From Kiritimatiellota bacterium (GTDB lineage: Bacteria; Verrucomicrobiota; Lentisphaeria; Oligosphaerales; JAADHN01): 50,088 nt of DNA. The stretch is from assembly GCA_013151865.1 (NCBI GenBank), contig JAADHN010000009.1, positions 1-50,088 on the forward strand, written 5' to 3'. Made by a program: the position numbers and the translations under genes. Below are positions 49,964 through 50,088 of the stretch, one piece after another (the first letter of the stretch is position 1; every line of letters starts with the position of its first letter). The notes under the pieces are model-generated. The model was given only the letters and a program-made list of their open reading frames with translations. It did not search any database and was not told the DNA's origin.

Positions 49964-50088
49964 ATGGCTGTCAGCTATCGCTGTCCGAAGTGCGGGGTCT
50001 CCATCGAACTTGCTTCCAACGTTTCCGCCGTGACCTGTCCCAGTTGCCGTTCCCGCATGAGTCCGGTGGACGCCGATGCGGAGGACAC
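49964..50088 (+). CDS. zinc-ribbon protein, 3' end outside the window
   Basis: 41 codons are visible from ATG 49964, 46 bp after the ileS stop. CPKC and CPSC pairs are 18 residues apart (MAVSYRCPKCG, VTCPSCRSRM), a treble-clef or zinc-ribbon N-terminal module. AGAGG lies about 8 bases upstream. The rest of the protein and its function cannot be seen. Confidence 0.7.
   Translation, partial: MAVSYRCPKCGVSIELASNVSAVTCPSCRSRMSPVDADAED

Noticed and set aside
1-50088. CRISPR arrays, tRNA or rRNA genes, insertion sequences
   Set aside because: No regularly spaced repeats, cloverleaf-type T-loop signatures or transposase motifs were found on either strand.

Overview
The window is about 50 kb of GC-rich bacterial chromosome. 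It carries 33 or so genes, and two of them are split by apparent frameshifts. I see no rRNA, tRNA, CRISPR array, phage or insertion sequence. The mix of genes points to the PVC superphylum (Lentisphaerota, Kiritimatiellota or Planctomycetota) or a look-alike such as Hydrogenedentota. It includes a DUF1559-like pseudopilin whose cleavage-site Gly is replaced by Arg, a DUF6785/6784-type membrane protein, a LamG-FAD oxidoreductase, a CBM9-like exported protein, a bacterial GKRP-like two-SIS-domain protein, and a coiled-coil plus von Willebrand A membrane pair. That placement is inference from family distributions as I recall them. No marker gene settles it.

Layout. Positions 1-4637 (+): end of a TIM-barrel glycosidase-like protein, an iron-type alcohol dehydrogenase and a transketolase split into two genes. 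Positions 4864-10178 (-): a pseudopilin, a FAD oxidoreductase whose start overlaps the stop of truA, and a coiled-coil zinc-ribbon protein. Positions 10683-17107 (+): a polytopic membrane protein, an FHA-GAF-adenylate cyclase, and elongation factor P followed at once by its lysyl-ligase EpmA. Positions 17262-29958 (-): a carbohydrate-oriented block with a NodB-like deacetylase, LamG/FAD oxidoreductase, Gfo/Idh/MocA dehydrogenase, SGNH hydrolase, zinc alcohol dehydrogenase and a large CBM9-like exported protein with a frameshift. Positions 30057-31859 (+): the GKRP-like protein. Positions 31991-40932 (-): metallo-beta-lactamase-fold hydrolase, Ser/Thr kinase, small TPR-like and membrane proteins, then the DUF4175-like coiled-coil protein translationally coupled to a vWA protein whose frame is broken twice. 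Positions 41198-50088 (+): a CHASE2 adenylate cyclase, peptide deformylase, two membrane proteins, a type-2 isoleucyl-tRNA synthetase and the start of a zinc-ribbon protein.

How the genes work together. Two class III cyclases, a kinase and an FHA domain indicate cyclic-nucleotide and phospho-signalling. The middle block looks like uptake-independent handling of plant or algal glycans: binding, deacetylation, ester hydrolysis and oxidation of sugars. Housekeeping genes (truA, efp, epmA, def, ileS) are scattered between.

The least expected content is non-coding. Two families of degenerate dispersed repeats (here R1 and R2) occupy intergenic gaps. R1-A and R1-B match at 137 of 167 ungapped positions by hand count and share a conserved hairpin. 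R2 is a 57-bp element with a near-palindromic end, and two copies flank the N-terminal transketolase gene in opposite orientation. A promoter-like plus terminator-like pair at 6444-6591 could specify a small RNA.
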